Source: an uncultured Selenomonas sp.
GTDB lineage: Bacteria; Bacillota; Negativicutes; Selenomonadales; Selenomonadaceae
Direction of reading: 5' to 3'
Assembly: GCA_905372355.1 (NCBI GenBank)
Contig: CAJPOT010000002.1
Coordinates: forward strand, 62,001 to 126,000
DNA: 64,000 nt
The notes beneath the pieces were generated by a model. It was given only the letters and a program-made list of their open reading frames with translations, did no database searches and was not told the origin of the DNA. Each line of letters starts with the position of its first letter. The stretch's first letter is position 1. This document shows positions 38,560-47,520 of the stretch, in pieces. Position numbers and translations under genes: made by a program.

Positions 38560-39204
38560 TTAGCCACGAATCGCCTGAATCGCTTTTTCTATATCGCTCG
38601 CCCCATAGACGGCAGAGCCTGCGACGAGGATGTTCGCCCCCGCCTCTCTCACGAGCGGCGCCGTCTCGGCATTGATGCCACCATCGACCTCGATGTCGAG
38701 AGCGAAATCATTTTCTTCTGCCGTATGACGCAGAAGCGCGATTTTTTCGAGCATCGACGGAATGAACTTCTGTCCGCCGAAACCCGGATTGACCGTCATG
38801 ATGAGCGCCATGTCGATGTCTGCCATAAGTTCTTCGAGCATGACGAGCGGCGTCGCAGGATTGAGCGCGACGCCCGCCCTGCAGCCGAGAGATTTGATCT
38901 CCTGTACGAGGCGATGGGCATGACGCACCGCCTCGATATGAAAGGTGATGACGTCCGCACCGGCCTCGGCGAAGGAGGCGATCTGCGCTTCCGGGCGCTC
39001 GACCATCAGATGCACATCAAAAACCGCCGCAGAGCATTTGCGAAGCGACTTCACGACGGGAGCGCCCAACGTGATGTTCGGCACAAAAGCGCCGTCCATG
39101 ACATCGATATGGACGTACTCCGCCCCGGCAGTTTCAATGCGCTGTACCTCATCGGCAAGATGCGCGAAATCCGCCGAGAGAATCGACGGCGCCACTTGAA
39201 TCAT
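38560..39204 (-). CDS. rpe: Ribulose-phosphate 3-epimerase
   Basis: This 214-residue TIM barrel interconverts ribulose- and xylulose-5-phosphate in the pentose phosphate pathway. Seen are APSILSADFAHLADEV, VHIDVMDGAFVPNITLG with metal His/Asp ligands, DVHLMVERPE, TVNPGFGGQKFIPSML, DIEVDGGINAE and VAGSAVYGASD. The ATG overlaps the rsgA stop (ATGA). The rsgA-rpe order is the usual Firmicutes one. Confidence 0.97.
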   Translation of the reverse strand: MIQVAPSILSADFAHLADEVQRIETAGAEYVHIDVMDGAFVPNITLGAPVVKSLRKCSAAVFDVHLMVERPEAQIASFAEAGADVITFHIEAVRHAHRLVQEIKSLGCRAGVALNPATPLVMLEELMADIDMALIMTVNPGFGGQKFIPSMLEKIALLRHTAEENDFALDIEVDGGINAETAPLVREAGANILVAGSAVYGASDIEKAIQAIRG

Positions 39205-40082
39205 CGATATACCTTCTTTCTCTGTACACTCTGCTGCAGCATTTCCAAATAGGAAGCATAGCGTGAGTCTTCAATTCTTCCCGCCTGCACGGCTTCCTTG
39301 ACGGCGCAGCCCGGCTCGTGGCTGTGCGTGCAGGGCTGAAATCGGCAAGCGCCGAAAAAGGAACGAAATTCGGGAAAAAGCCCCGGGAGCGCACAAGGCT
39401 CGATCTCAGCAAGCTCCGTAGCGCTGAAACCCGGCGTATCGACGAGGAATCCTCCGGCGAACGGCAGAAGCTGCGCCGTTCGCGTCGTATGCCTGCCGCG
39501 CTTGATCTTCTCGCTGACAGCGCCCGTAGAAAGGGCAATGCCCGGCGCGAGGCAGTTCAAGAGAGAGGATTTTCCTACACCCGATGAGCCGGCAAACACG
39601 CTCGTCTTTTCCTCGACAAGAGACTGCATGTCTGCCACACCTTCCCCTGTAACAGTGGACAGCAGGCATACAGGATAGCCGATTTCGCGATAGAGCGCGG
39701 CGAGGGCAGGAATCTCCGCCTCATCGCCCTCCAGCAAATCCATCTTGTTGATGCAGAGGACGATGCGTTCGATCTTCGACCACTCGGCAAGCACGAGAAA
39801 ACGGTCGATGAGCACGGGATTAATATCCGGCTCGCGTGCGGCGAATACGAGGACGACCTGATCGATATTGGCGACCAACGGGCGGCGCAAAAGACTCTTT
39901 CGCTCACAGCGCCGCTCGATGACGCCCGCGCCGCCTTCTGTAAGCTCAAGCTCCACGTCATCGCCCGGTACGACGGCAATGCGTTCCTTTTTCAGGCGGC
40001 CTCGCAGCTTCGCCTCTACAAGCCCCTCTCGTGTCGCCACGTAGAAGAAACTGTTTTGCGCTCTGAGCACTTTTCCCTGCAA
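39201..40082 (-). CDS. rsgA: Ribosome small-subunit GTPase RsgA
   Basis: RsgA is a circularly permuted GTPase that checks 30S assembly. In order: N-terminal OB fold (GKVLRAQNSFFYVATREG), G4 INKMDLL, G1 FAGSSGVGKSSLLNCL, switch GRHTTRTAQL, G3 DTPGFSATEL and the C-terminal zinc knuckle (FGACRFQPCTHSHEPGCAVK). The frame opens at a GTG (40103), but a strong AGGAGG lies eight bases before the TTG at 40082, giving MQGKVLRAQ and 293 residues. It follows prkC. Confidence 0.95.
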   Translation of the reverse strand: MQGKVLRAQNSFFYVATREGLVEAKLRGRLKKERIAVVPGDDVELELTEGGAGVIERRCERKSLLRRPLVANIDQVVLVFAAREPDINPVLIDRFLVLAEWSKIERIVLCINKMDLLEGDEAEIPALAALYREIGYPVCLLSTVTGEGVADMQSLVEEKTSVFAGSSGVGKSSLLNCLAPGIALSTGAVSEKIKRGRHTTRTAQLLPFAGGFLVDTPGFSATELAEIEPCALPGLFPEFRSFFGACRFQPCTHSHEPGCAVKEAVQAGRIEDSRYASYLEMLQQSVQRKKVYR

Positions 40083-40106
40083 CAAACCGTCCTCCTCTCC
40101 CACTTG

Positions 40107-41888
40107 CTAGCGGTTCGACTTGCCGCCGCTTGCGTCCTTGCTCGGCGTCTTGTCGCCTGCATTGTCGTCCGACGCGCGCTCCTTCGTCTTCGAAGACTTC
40201 TTTTCCGTTTCGGCGGCAAGCACAAGGTCAACCGCCGTGCCTTCTTCCACCTCGCTGCCTGCCGCCGGGCTCTGACGCACGACCGTGCCTGCCGCCTGCG
40301 AACTCGCTTCCTTCGTGACGGAGCCTACATGAAGTCCGCGGTTCTTGATCGCTTCCTTGGCGCTTGATTCCGCGCCGCCGACGACGCTCGGCACGGAGAC
40401 CTTGCGCGGACGCTCGCCCTTGCTGATCACGAGGTCGACAACCTGCCCCTTGCTGATCTTCGATCCCGCACGCGGGTCCTGTCCGATGACGCTCCCCGCA
40501 GGCTGCGAGGAGAACTCTTCCGTCACGACGCCGAGTTTCAAGCCCGCTCCGGTCAGCTTGCTCTCTGCCGCTGACTTCTGCATCCCCTTGAGTTCCGGCA
40601 TACTGACTTCCTCGCCGCCCTTGCTCACGTAGATGGTCACGAGGCGCTCTTCCTTGACCTTCGAACCTCCCTCGGGATCTTGCTTGACGACCTGCCCTGC
40701 CGGTATATTGGAATCGTACATCTCCGCGATGTCCACGCGCAGTTTCTTGTCCTCCAACTTCTGCTTGGCGACGGCCAGCGTCTGTCCCGTCACATCGGGA
40801 ACGACGACTTCCGCACCGCTCCAAAACTTTCCATAGGAAAGGAATGCGCCTGCAAAGAAGCCAAAAAACAATACGAGGAACAGAATGAAAAGGAAGGCCT
40901 TGGAGCGGTATGCCTTCTTCGCTGCACCGCCATGCCCGACATCCGGAACATGCACGGAAGGCCGCTCTTCCTGCCCATGTCTTGACAAAAGAGATGAATC
41001 GACCTCGGCCTCACGCACGCGCGGCAATACCTGCGTCGCATAGGGATCGAGCAGCGACGATGCCGAGCCGCCAAGCATCGCCTCATCCTGCGCGATCTGC
41101 CGCACGACGGTTTCACTGTCGGGCCGCCGATTCGGATCCTTTGCCATCAATTCCGCAACGAGAGCCTCGACGAATGGCGGAATCGACGGGTCGATGGCGC
41201 AGACGGAAAGAGGCTCTTCCTGCAAGTGCTTCAAGGCGATGCCAACGGGGGTTTCACCAGTGAAGGGCAACTCGCCCGTGAGCATTTCATAGAGAACGAC
41301 GCCGAGGGAGTAGACATCTGACTTCGGCGTGATCGAAGCGCCCTTCGCTTGCTCCGGCGAAAAATAATGCACGGAGCCAACGATGTTGCCTGTATACGTC
41401 GACGTGACCGAACTCACGGCGCGAGCGATGCCGAAATCGGCGACCTTGATGCGCCCGTCCTCCATCACGAGGATGTTGTGCGGCTTGATGTCACAGTGGA
41501 CAAGACCGTTCTTGTGCGCATGATGCAGAGCCTCGGCAATCTGACGCGCAATGGCGAGCGCCGTGGCAACGGGCAGGCGTCCGCCCGCATCAAGCTCTTC
41601 GCGCAGGGTCTGCCCCGAAACGTATTCCATAACGATGTAGTGGGCGTTTCCCTCCTGCCCGACATCGTAGATATTGACGATGTTGGGATGCGACATCTTC
41701 GCGGCTCCCTGTGCTTCAGCTTGAAAGCGTGCTACAAACTCGGCGTCACTCGCGAATTGGGCGTGCAGCACCTTGACCGCGACCGTTCGATCGAGCAGTT
41801 TATCGTGCGCCTTATATACATCAGCCATGCCGCCGCTTCCAACAAGCTCCACAAGCTCATAGCGATTGCCTAAAATGCGTTGTTCCAT
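40107..41888 (-). CDS. prkC: PASTA-domain Ser/Thr protein kinase (PrkC/PknB)
   Basis: This membrane kinase senses cell-wall fragments and regulates growth and wall synthesis. The cytoplasmic kinase (residues 10-270) has GSGGMADVYKA, Lys39 in VAVKV, DIKPHNIL and DFG at 151. The catalytic loop reads His-Cys-Asp instead of His-Arg-Asp, a non-RD kinase. One membrane helix (about 325-347) precedes three extracellular PASTA repeats (about 355-560), then a Lys/Ser-rich tail. The ATG has AGGAGG upstream. It sits between pbpA and rsgA, with its phosphatase three genes upstream. Confidence 0.95.
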   Translation of the reverse strand: MEQRILGNRYELVELVGSGGMADVYKAHDKLLDRTVAVKVLHAQFASDAEFVARFQAEAQGAAKMSHPNIVNIYDVGQEGNAHYIVMEYVSGQTLREELDAGGRLPVATALAIARQIAEALHHAHKNGLVHCDIKPHNILVMEDGRIKVADFGIARAVSSVTSTYTGNIVGSVHYFSPEQAKGASITPKSDVYSLGVVLYEMLTGELPFTGETPVGIALKHLQEEPLSVCAIDPSIPPFVEALVAELMAKDPNRRPDSETVVRQIAQDEAMLGGSASSLLDPYATQVLPRVREAEVDSSLLSRHGQEERPSVHVPDVGHGGAAKKAYRSKAFLFILFLVLFFGFFAGAFLSYGKFWSGAEVVVPDVTGQTLAVAKQKLEDKKLRVDIAEMYDSNIPAGQVVKQDPEGGSKVKEERLVTIYVSKGGEEVSMPELKGMQKSAAESKLTGAGLKLGVVTEEFSSQPAGSVIGQDPRAGSKISKGQVVDLVISKGERPRKVSVPSVVGGAESSAKEAIKNRGLHVGSVTKEASSQAAGTVVRQSPAAGSEVEEGTAVDLVLAAETEKKSSKTKERASDDNAGDKTPSKDASGGKSNR

Positions 41889-41899
41889 GGCACTGCCTC

Positions 41900-43294
41900 C
41901 TAATCATCTTGCAACTTTTCCAACAGCTTCCGTGCGATTGGTGCAGCTTCTGTGCCGCCTCCGCCGCTGTTTTCCACAAGGATGGCAAAAGCCACCTTTC
42001 GACCTTTTATTTCCGCCGAGCCGATGAACCACGCATGATCCTCGCCCGAATTTTCCGCCGTGCCCGTCTTGCCCGCTACGCGCACGCCACGGAGTGCCGC
42101 CGCCGTGCCCGTGCCTTCCTGCACGACCTCCTCCATGAATCCATGAATCAAGGAGGCGCGCGCCGCCGTCGTAGCCTCGAACCACTTCTCGCTTCGATGC
42201 TGTTCGAGTGTGATGCCGTTGGGCGTCACGACACGTTCGACCATGTAGGGCTTCATTACGACACCGTCATTTGCAAACGCTGCGGCGAGCAGCGCCATGT
42301 GCAGCGGCGTGACGAGAAGCGTGCTCTGCCCGATGCCGATCTGAGCCGTATCTCCTTGACCGAGGGAAGCGAAGTCGGGCAGATGCGCTGCCGCCTCCGC
42401 CAATTCGCCCTGCGCCGTCTCCTCAAAACCGAAGCGCTGGAAGGCGTCCGCCAGTTTCTTGCCGCCCAGGCGCAGCGCAAGCGAGCCGAACGTCGTGTTG
42501 CAGGACTCGATCAAGGCATGCTCCACATCGATCCTGCCGTGCACAGCGCCGTGGCTCTCGTGGATGACCGAATCCCCCACTTTGAGCGCCCCCGTGCAGT
42601 CAAAGACCTCCTTGCTGTTCGTGACGCCGTTTTCCAACGCCGCATCGAGAATCAATGGCTTGATGGTCGACCCGGGCGGATAAAGACCTTGCAGCGCACG
42701 GTTTACGAGCGGACTTTCCTTGTCCTGCCTCAGGCTGTCCCACTGCGCTTGAACATCGGACGGATCGAACGAGGGACGCGATGCGAGCACGAGAACCGCC
42801 CCGCTTTCCGCATCGAGCATGACGACAGCCCCGCGCCTTTCTCCCAGCGCCTCGTATGCCGTTTCCTGCAGTGCGGCATCGAGTGTCAGATAGACGTCAT
42901 CGCCGCGTGCGGAAGAGAAAATCTGCGCGAGCGGCCCCAGTCGCCCGAGAAGTCGGCTGTGTCCGGAAAGCTCTGCTCCCTTATAAGCCTCGATGCCCGT
43001 ACTGCCGATCGTATCATCAAGATAGCCCGTGACCGGTGCCATGATCCGCCCGTAAGGATAGCGCCTTTCGCCCACATTGGGGCTGAGCGCGAGAACTTCA
43101 CCCTTTCGATCAAGGATGCTGCCGCGCAGCACGCTGTCCTCGGCGAGAGCCGCGCGGCGATTCAGTGGATGCTCTGCGAGCCGATCCGCTTCCCAGACCT
43201 GCAGATAGACGACATAAAGCGCCAGGCAGGAAAATGACAGGAGCAAGAGGATGGCCGTGCGCAGGATATACCTTGTATTATTTCGCTCAACCAT
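41900..43294 (-). CDS. pbpA: Penicillin-binding protein 2-type transpeptidase (PbpA/FtsI family)
   Basis: The 464-residue class B PBP has one N-terminal helix (residues 11-30), a short dimerisation region (RGSILDRKGEVLALS) and the transpeptidase domain with the three active motifs: Ser-x-x-Lys in YPPGSTIKPL, Ser-x-Asn in ESCNTTFG, and Lys-Thr-Gly in VAGKTGTAEN. It is shorter than FtsI or PBP2 of E. coli and resembles actinobacterial PbpA. It overlaps the rodA stop by eight bases, so the pair is made together, as expected for a SEDS-PBP complex. Confidence 0.93.
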   Translation of the reverse strand: MVERNNTRYILRTAILLLLSFSCLALYVVYLQVWEADRLAEHPLNRRAALAEDSVLRGSILDRKGEVLALSPNVGERRYPYGRIMAPVTGYLDDTIGSTGIEAYKGAELSGHSRLLGRLGPLAQIFSSARGDDVYLTLDAALQETAYEALGERRGAVVMLDAESGAVLVLASRPSFDPSDVQAQWDSLRQDKESPLVNRALQGLYPPGSTIKPLILDAALENGVTNSKEVFDCTGALKVGDSVIHESHGAVHGRIDVEHALIESCNTTFGSLALRLGGKKLADAFQRFGFEETAQGELAEAAAHLPDFASLGQGDTAQIGIGQSTLLVTPLHMALLAAAFANDGVVMKPYMVERVVTPNGITLEQHRSEKWFEATTAARASLIHGFMEEVVQEGTGTAAALRGVRVAGKTGTAENSGEDHAWFIGSAEIKGRKVAFAILVENSGGGGTEAAPIARKLLEKLQDD

Positions 43295-44540
43295 GTCGAT
43301 TCTCCTTTTTGGAAAGCACAGTCAAAATGCCGAGCAGCATGAAGCTGGCGATCATGGAACTGCCCCCGTAGCTTACAAAGGGAAGCGTGATGCCCGTCAG
43401 CGGTAAGAATTTCGTCACGCCTGCGATGATGATGAAAGCCTGCAGGAGAAACACGACCGCGATGCCAGCGGCAAGCAGCATGCGCGTCTCTTCCCGGCAG
43501 GCGAGCGCGATGCGTATGGCACGATAAAAAAACAGGGCAAAGACGAGCATGACGCCCAAGGAGCCGAGCAACCCCAGTTCTTCCGCAATCGCCGCAAAAA
43601 TAAAATCCGTATGCACCTCGGGAATCAAATTGGGATGACCGTGCGCAAAACCCGCGCCCCAAACGCCGCCCGAGCCGAGTGCAAAGAGGGACTGCACGAC
43701 TTGATAGGCGCTGCCCGAAGGATCGCTCCAAGGATCGAGCCAGATGTTGAAACGCACGCGCACATGGGAAAAGAACGAGTAACTGAGCGCGGCTGCGCCC
43801 AGAAAGAACGCGAAGGCAAGCGCCACATAAGATTTTCGACCCGTAGCCATATACGTCATGGAAACAGCTATGCCAAAAAAGAGCAGAGCCGAACCGAGAT
43901 CGCGCTGCACGACGAACATCAAGATGGCGATGCCCCAGATGAAAAGGAGCGGCGCAATGAAGCGAAGCACGGGCAGCTTCAGCCAAAGAAGCCTGTGCCT
44001 AGGCAGCGTCAACACCTCCCGATGCTCCGTCAGATAGGCGGCAAGAAACATGATGATGACGATCTTGCCAAATTCCGATGGCTGCACGGCGAAAGGGCCG
44101 AAGACGATCCAGTTGCGGCTGCCGCCGATCTCCGTGCCGAAAAAGAGCGCCGAGCACAGGAGCAGAAGACAGAAGACGCCCAGAAGATATGGATAGGAAA
44201 GGAGGCGAAGAACCCTCTCCCCAAGAAAGACGAGGAAAAGATAAACGATCAGACCGAGCAGCAGCCAGCGCATCTGTGTCAAAAAGAGCGCGGGCTTCAA
44301 GCGTCCGATCATGATGAGGCCGAGACTTGCGAGCAGCATGGCCGCAGGGAATAGCGTCAAGTCCGTTCCATCTCGTCTGCCCAAAATGAACTGCGTGAAG
44401 AATGCACCGACGATGACGGCCGCAAGCCAGGGCAGCAGCAAGAGATCCGCCGTCAGACGATGTGCAAAAAGCAGTACGCCCGTGCCCAGCAGCAGGATGC
44501 CGAGCGGAGGCAGCAGCAGGTGCAGCTTAGCCTCTTTCAT
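43287..44540 (-). CDS. rodA: SEDS peptidoglycan polymerase (RodA/FtsW family)
   Basis: A 417-residue membrane protein with about ten helices that polymerises lipid II. Signatures: GGSRNWIVFGPFAVQPSEFGKI near residue 160, VVQRDLGSALLFFGIAV, the catalytic-loop region WLDPWSDPSGSAYQVVQSLFALGSGGVWGAGF and HTDFIFAAIAEELGLLGSLGV, and the end LPLTGITLPFVSYGGSSMIASFMLLGIL. The ATG at 44540 overlaps the end of the phosphatase gene by 14 bases; 41 upstream codons read into that gene and are rejected. Whether it serves elongation or division cannot be read from sequence. Confidence 0.94.
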   Translation of the reverse strand: MKEAKLHLLLPPLGILLLGTGVLLFAHRLTADLLLLPWLAAVIVGAFFTQFILGRRDGTDLTLFPAAMLLASLGLIMIGRLKPALFLTQMRWLLLGLIVYLFLVFLGERVLRLLSYPYLLGVFCLLLLCSALFFGTEIGGSRNWIVFGPFAVQPSEFGKIVIIMFLAAYLTEHREVLTLPRHRLLWLKLPVLRFIAPLLFIWGIAILMFVVQRDLGSALLFFGIAVSMTYMATGRKSYVALAFAFFLGAAALSYSFFSHVRVRFNIWLDPWSDPSGSAYQVVQSLFALGSGGVWGAGFAHGHPNLIPEVHTDFIFAAIAEELGLLGSLGVMLVFALFFYRAIRIALACREETRMLLAAGIAVVFLLQAFIIIAGVTKFLPLTGITLPFVSYGGSSMIASFMLLGILTVLSKKENRHG

Positions 44541-45237
44541 CGCATTCCACCACGATGGCTGTGATATTGTCGAGTCCTCCTGCCAGAAGAGCAAGCTCGA
44601 CGAGAGTCCGTGCCTTGTCCGCAGACTCTCCCTGCAGAGTCTCGCGAATGGCGGCTTCTCCAACCATATTCGTCAATCCGTCCGAGCACAGGAGAAAGAT
44701 GTCGCCAGCCTCAATCGTGAAGCTTCCCGTATCGACGACGAGTTTTTCTTCCACGCCGACTGCACGCGTCAGAAGATTTTTTTTCGGATGATTCCTCGCC
44801 TCCTCTTCCGTGATGGAGCCTCGATCGACGAGATCTTGTACGAAGGAATGGTCGCGCGTGAGCCGCCTGAGCACACCCTTTCGCAGAAGATACAGGCGGC
44901 TGTCGCCCACATGCGCCCAATACGCTGCATTTTCCCTATACTGCAAGGCGACGACTGTCGTCCCCATACCCTTTCGGGCTTCACTCGCTGCCGCTGCACA
45001 GAGAATCTTGCTGTTCGCTGCCTGTACGGCGTGAAGCAAAGCTTTCTCGCCGCATTCATGCACAGCATCGGAAAACATCTCAGCGAATACATCGACGAGC
45101 ATCGCGCTCGCCACTTCTCCTGCGGCATATCCCCCCATGCCGTCCGCCACGACATACGTATCAGGCGGTATGAAGGCGCATGCATCCTCGTTGCTCTCGC
45201 GCACCTTTCCCCTGTCCGTCGCTTTCGAGACTTTCAA
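44527..45237 (-). CDS. stp: PP2C-type Ser/Thr phosphatase (Stp/PrpC)
   Basis: Partner of PrkC, reversing its phosphorylations. The 236 residues have the PPM metal motifs: SKATDRGKVRESNEDAC, VVADGMGGYAAGEVAS, VGDSRLYLLRKG, LTRDHSF, LLCSDGLTN and the end GGLDNITAIVVE. The TTG at 45237 gives the family-typical start MKVSKATDRG and has GAGGTGA five bases upstream; the GTG at 45246 overlaps that site. Confidence 0.94.
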   Translation of the reverse strand: MKVSKATDRGKVRESNEDACAFIPPDTYVVADGMGGYAAGEVASAMLVDVFAEMFSDAVHECGEKALLHAVQAANSKILCAAAASEARKGMGTTVVALQYRENAAYWAHVGDSRLYLLRKGVLRRLTRDHSFVQDLVDRGSITEEEARNHPKKNLLTRAVGVEEKLVVDTGSFTIEAGDIFLLCSDGLTNMVGEAAIRETLQGESADKARTLVELALLAGGLDNITAIVVECDERG

Positions 45238-45242
45238 AAAAA

Positions 45243-45695
45243 TCACCTCTCAAACCTCAGTGTCACAAAGCCGATGCGTATGAGATCCCCCGGCTTCAGA
45301 TAAGCCTTTCCCTGCAGGATCGCATCGTTCAGATACGTGTGGTTCATGCTGCCCATGTCCTCGATGACATACTGATTGTTTACAAGACGTACGACAGCAT
45401 GACGATGCGATACGAAGGAATCGGGAATGCGGATGTCGTTGTCGGCGCTGCGCCCGATCGTCAGTCCCTGCGTGAAGGCGAAGCGCTTGCCCAAAAGCGT
45501 TTCATCGCCCGCCTCCACGACGCTAAGCACGGCTTCGTCAGGCAATATTTCACGCGGCTTTATTTCCTGCCGCAAAGCCTTGGCGTCTTCAAACATCGCC
45601 TGTGCCAGGCGTGCGATAAAACGAAAGAGCAGCAGCAGGACGCCGTATTGAAAAGCTACGCTCAGAACGCGCAGCAAAAGATCTGAACCCGGCAA
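45243..45695 (-). CDS. Membrane-anchored FHA-domain protein (FhaB-like)
   Basis: The 150-residue protein has an N-terminal membrane helix (residues 7-28) and a C-terminal FHA domain with GLTIGRSADNDIRIPDSFVSHRHAVV (Arg, Ser, His of the phosphothreonine pocket) and NHTYLNDAIL. It likely binds phosphorylated partners of PrkC, as FhaB (FipA) does in actinobacteria. The start is TTG at 45695, six bases after AGGTG, immediately after the stop of the preceding FHA gene. Confidence 0.88.
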   Translation of the reverse strand: MPGSDLLLRVLSVAFQYGVLLLLFRFIARLAQAMFEDAKALRQEIKPREILPDEAVLSVVEAGDETLLGKRFAFTQGLTIGRSADNDIRIPDSFVSHRHAVVRLVNNQYVIEDMGSMNHTYLNDAILQGKAYLKPGDLIRIGFVTLRFER

Positions 45696-46448
45696 TCATA
45701 TCACCTCATAGCGCAGGACGGAATTTCCAATCTGAATCTCATCACCATGTCGCAGCCATGATTCGAGCACGGGACGTCCGTTGAGAAGCGTGCCGTTCGT
45801 ACTGTCCTCATCCTGCAGAAAATGGCGATGCCTTTCATAGCGGATGGAGGCATGGACGCGCGAAGCGTTGGGATCGGTCAAGATGAAATCGCTTCGTTCA
45901 CGTCTACCGAGAAAGATCTTTTTCTCGCCGAACGCGAGGTAAGAGTCGAGATCTGCTCCTTCCACGACCGTGAGCGAAGCAATCTTGTACTCCGTCGGCA
46001 AATCGAGCGGCACTTGGAAAGACGGTCTCTGCAGGACGATCGTGTGCTGCTCCTTCACCGCCTGCGCCACGCGCTGCACCATGTCAGAATATGATGCCTT
46101 CACGCGGCACAGGCCGAGAGAAAGTTCCGCATCCTTCTGGATGTTGATGGCAAGTTTCCCATCCATGAAGGCATCGAGCAGGATGACTTTTTTCTCCGCC
46201 AAGATGTGAAGATCATCAAGGAAGCGCTGTGACGAAAGGTGGTGGCAATCTTCCTCGTTCATAAGGATCGTATAGGCATTGGGCAAGATCCATTCTTTCT
46301 TCCCTTTTTTCGCCCGCCGCTTCGCGTTCGCGATTTCTTTTTCGAGCTTCTTCTCCACCTCGATCGGTTCAAGGGCGCTGCCAAACTTCTTATTGAAAAA
46401 TCCTTCGATATGATTTTCCAAAAATGTTTCCCATTTGGTAAAAGCCAT
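45696..46448 (-). CDS. FhaA-like protein (DUF3662 plus FHA)
   Basis: Residues 1-110 (WETFLENHIEGFFNKKFGSALEPIEVEKKLEKEIANAKRR) form the DUF3662 domain of actinobacterial FhaA; residues 165-250 are an FHA domain (IFLGRRERSDFILTDPNASRVHASI, DSTNGTLLNG). FhaA in mycobacteria binds kinase-modified proteins controlling lipid II flipping and polar growth. The ATG at 46448 has GAGGG five bases upstream; four codons further upstream are unlikely to be used. It follows rlmN and begins the FHA-FHA-stp-rodA-pbpA-prkC block. Confidence 0.9.
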   Translation of the reverse strand: MAFTKWETFLENHIEGFFNKKFGSALEPIEVEKKLEKEIANAKRRAKKGKKEWILPNAYTILMNEEDCHHLSSQRFLDDLHILAEKKVILLDAFMDGKLAINIQKDAELSLGLCRVKASYSDMVQRVAQAVKEQHTIVLQRPSFQVPLDLPTEYKIASLTVVEGADLDSYLAFGEKKIFLGRRERSDFILTDPNASRVHASIRYERHRHFLQDEDSTNGTLLNGRPVLESWLRHGDEIQIGNSVLRYEVI

Positions 46449-46463
46449 GGAATCCCTCACAAT

Positions 46464-47516
46464 CTATTGCTTCTCTTCGTTCTCGGACATGTGACGGTTA
46501 CGCAGTTGTCCGCAGGCCGCCTGTATGTCAACGCCCATCTCCCGACGTACCGTGGCCGTGATGTGACGGTGCGTGAGCGCACGACAGAAGGCTGCGGTGC
46601 GCTCCTCTGATGGCCGCTCGAAGCCCCGCTCCTTCACGGGATTGATGGGAATGAGATTGACGCTTGCAAGCTGTCCTTCGAGAAGTTCGGCCAATTCCTG
46701 GGCCTCCCGCTCGCCGTCGTTCACGTCGCGGATGAGGATGTACTCGTATGTGACGCGCCGCCCCGTCTTTTCCGCATAGCGTTTTCCTGCCGCAACGACA
46801 TCCGACAATGGATACTTGCGATTGATCGGCATGAGTTCGGAACGAAGTTCCTCGCGCGGCGCATGGAGCGAGATGGAAAGCGTCAGAGGCATGCCCTCTT
46901 CGGCAAGACGGTCTATAGCGGGAACGATGCCCGAAGTGGACAGCGTGATGCTGCGATAGCTGATGTTCAGCACGTATTCTTCATGCAGCAGGTGCAGGAA
47001 ATCCACGACATTTTCATAGTTCATCAAAGGCTCTCCCGATCCCATCAAGACCATGGTGTCGACCTTCCCGCCCTGCGATCTCAGCATTTCCTCGATGAAG
47101 AGAACCTCGGCGAGCATTTCCCCCGCCGTCAGATCACGCGCCAATCCGTGCAAGGTCGATGCGCAGAAGGAGCAGCCCATATTGCAACCCGCCTGCGTCG
47201 ATATGCATATACTGTTGCCGTAAGGTTGACGCATGAGCACGGCTTCCACAGCCGCGCCGTCGGAAAAGGCGAGCAGGAACTTGCTCGTCCTGCCGTCGGC
47301 GGCATCGAGCCTCGCGCGCAAAAGAGGCGTGTCGATCGTGTATCTCGTCTCAAGTTCCGTGCGCAGGGACTTTGGCAGATTCGTCATGTCGGAAAAACGC
47401 TTCGCACATTTCTTGTAGAGCCATTCCGCCACCTGCCTCGCGCGGTATTTTTCCAAGCGCAGGGCGGCGAAATCCTCCTGCATCGCTTCGAGCGTCATGC
47501 CGAAAATGTTCTTCAT
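46464..47516 (-). CDS. rlmN: Dual-specificity 23S rRNA/tRNA C2-adenine methyltransferase RlmN
   Basis: A radical SAM enzyme that methylates A2503 of 23S rRNA and A37 of some tRNAs. The cluster motif is CNMGCSFC (Cys111, 115, 118). MGSGEPLMNYENVVDFL, SITLSTSGIVPAIDRLA, ISLHAPREELRSELMPINRKYPL and the C-terminal catalytic Cys in the ...DIQAACGQL tail are seen. The length of 350 residues is standard. AAGGTG lies upstream of the ATG; it follows rsmB by four bases. Confidence 0.96.
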   Translation of the reverse strand: MKNIFGMTLEAMQEDFAALRLEKYRARQVAEWLYKKCAKRFSDMTNLPKSLRTELETRYTIDTPLLRARLDAADGRTSKFLLAFSDGAAVEAVLMRQPYGNSICISTQAGCNMGCSFCASTLHGLARDLTAGEMLAEVLFIEEMLRSQGGKVDTMVLMGSGEPLMNYENVVDFLHLLHEEYVLNISYRSITLSTSGIVPAIDRLAEEGMPLTLSISLHAPREELRSELMPINRKYPLSDVVAAGKRYAEKTGRRVTYEYILIRDVNDGEREAQELAELLEGQLASVNLIPINPVKERGFERPSEERTAAFCRALTHRHITATVRREMGVDIQAACGQLRNRHMSENEEKQ

Positions 47517-47520
47517 GCAT

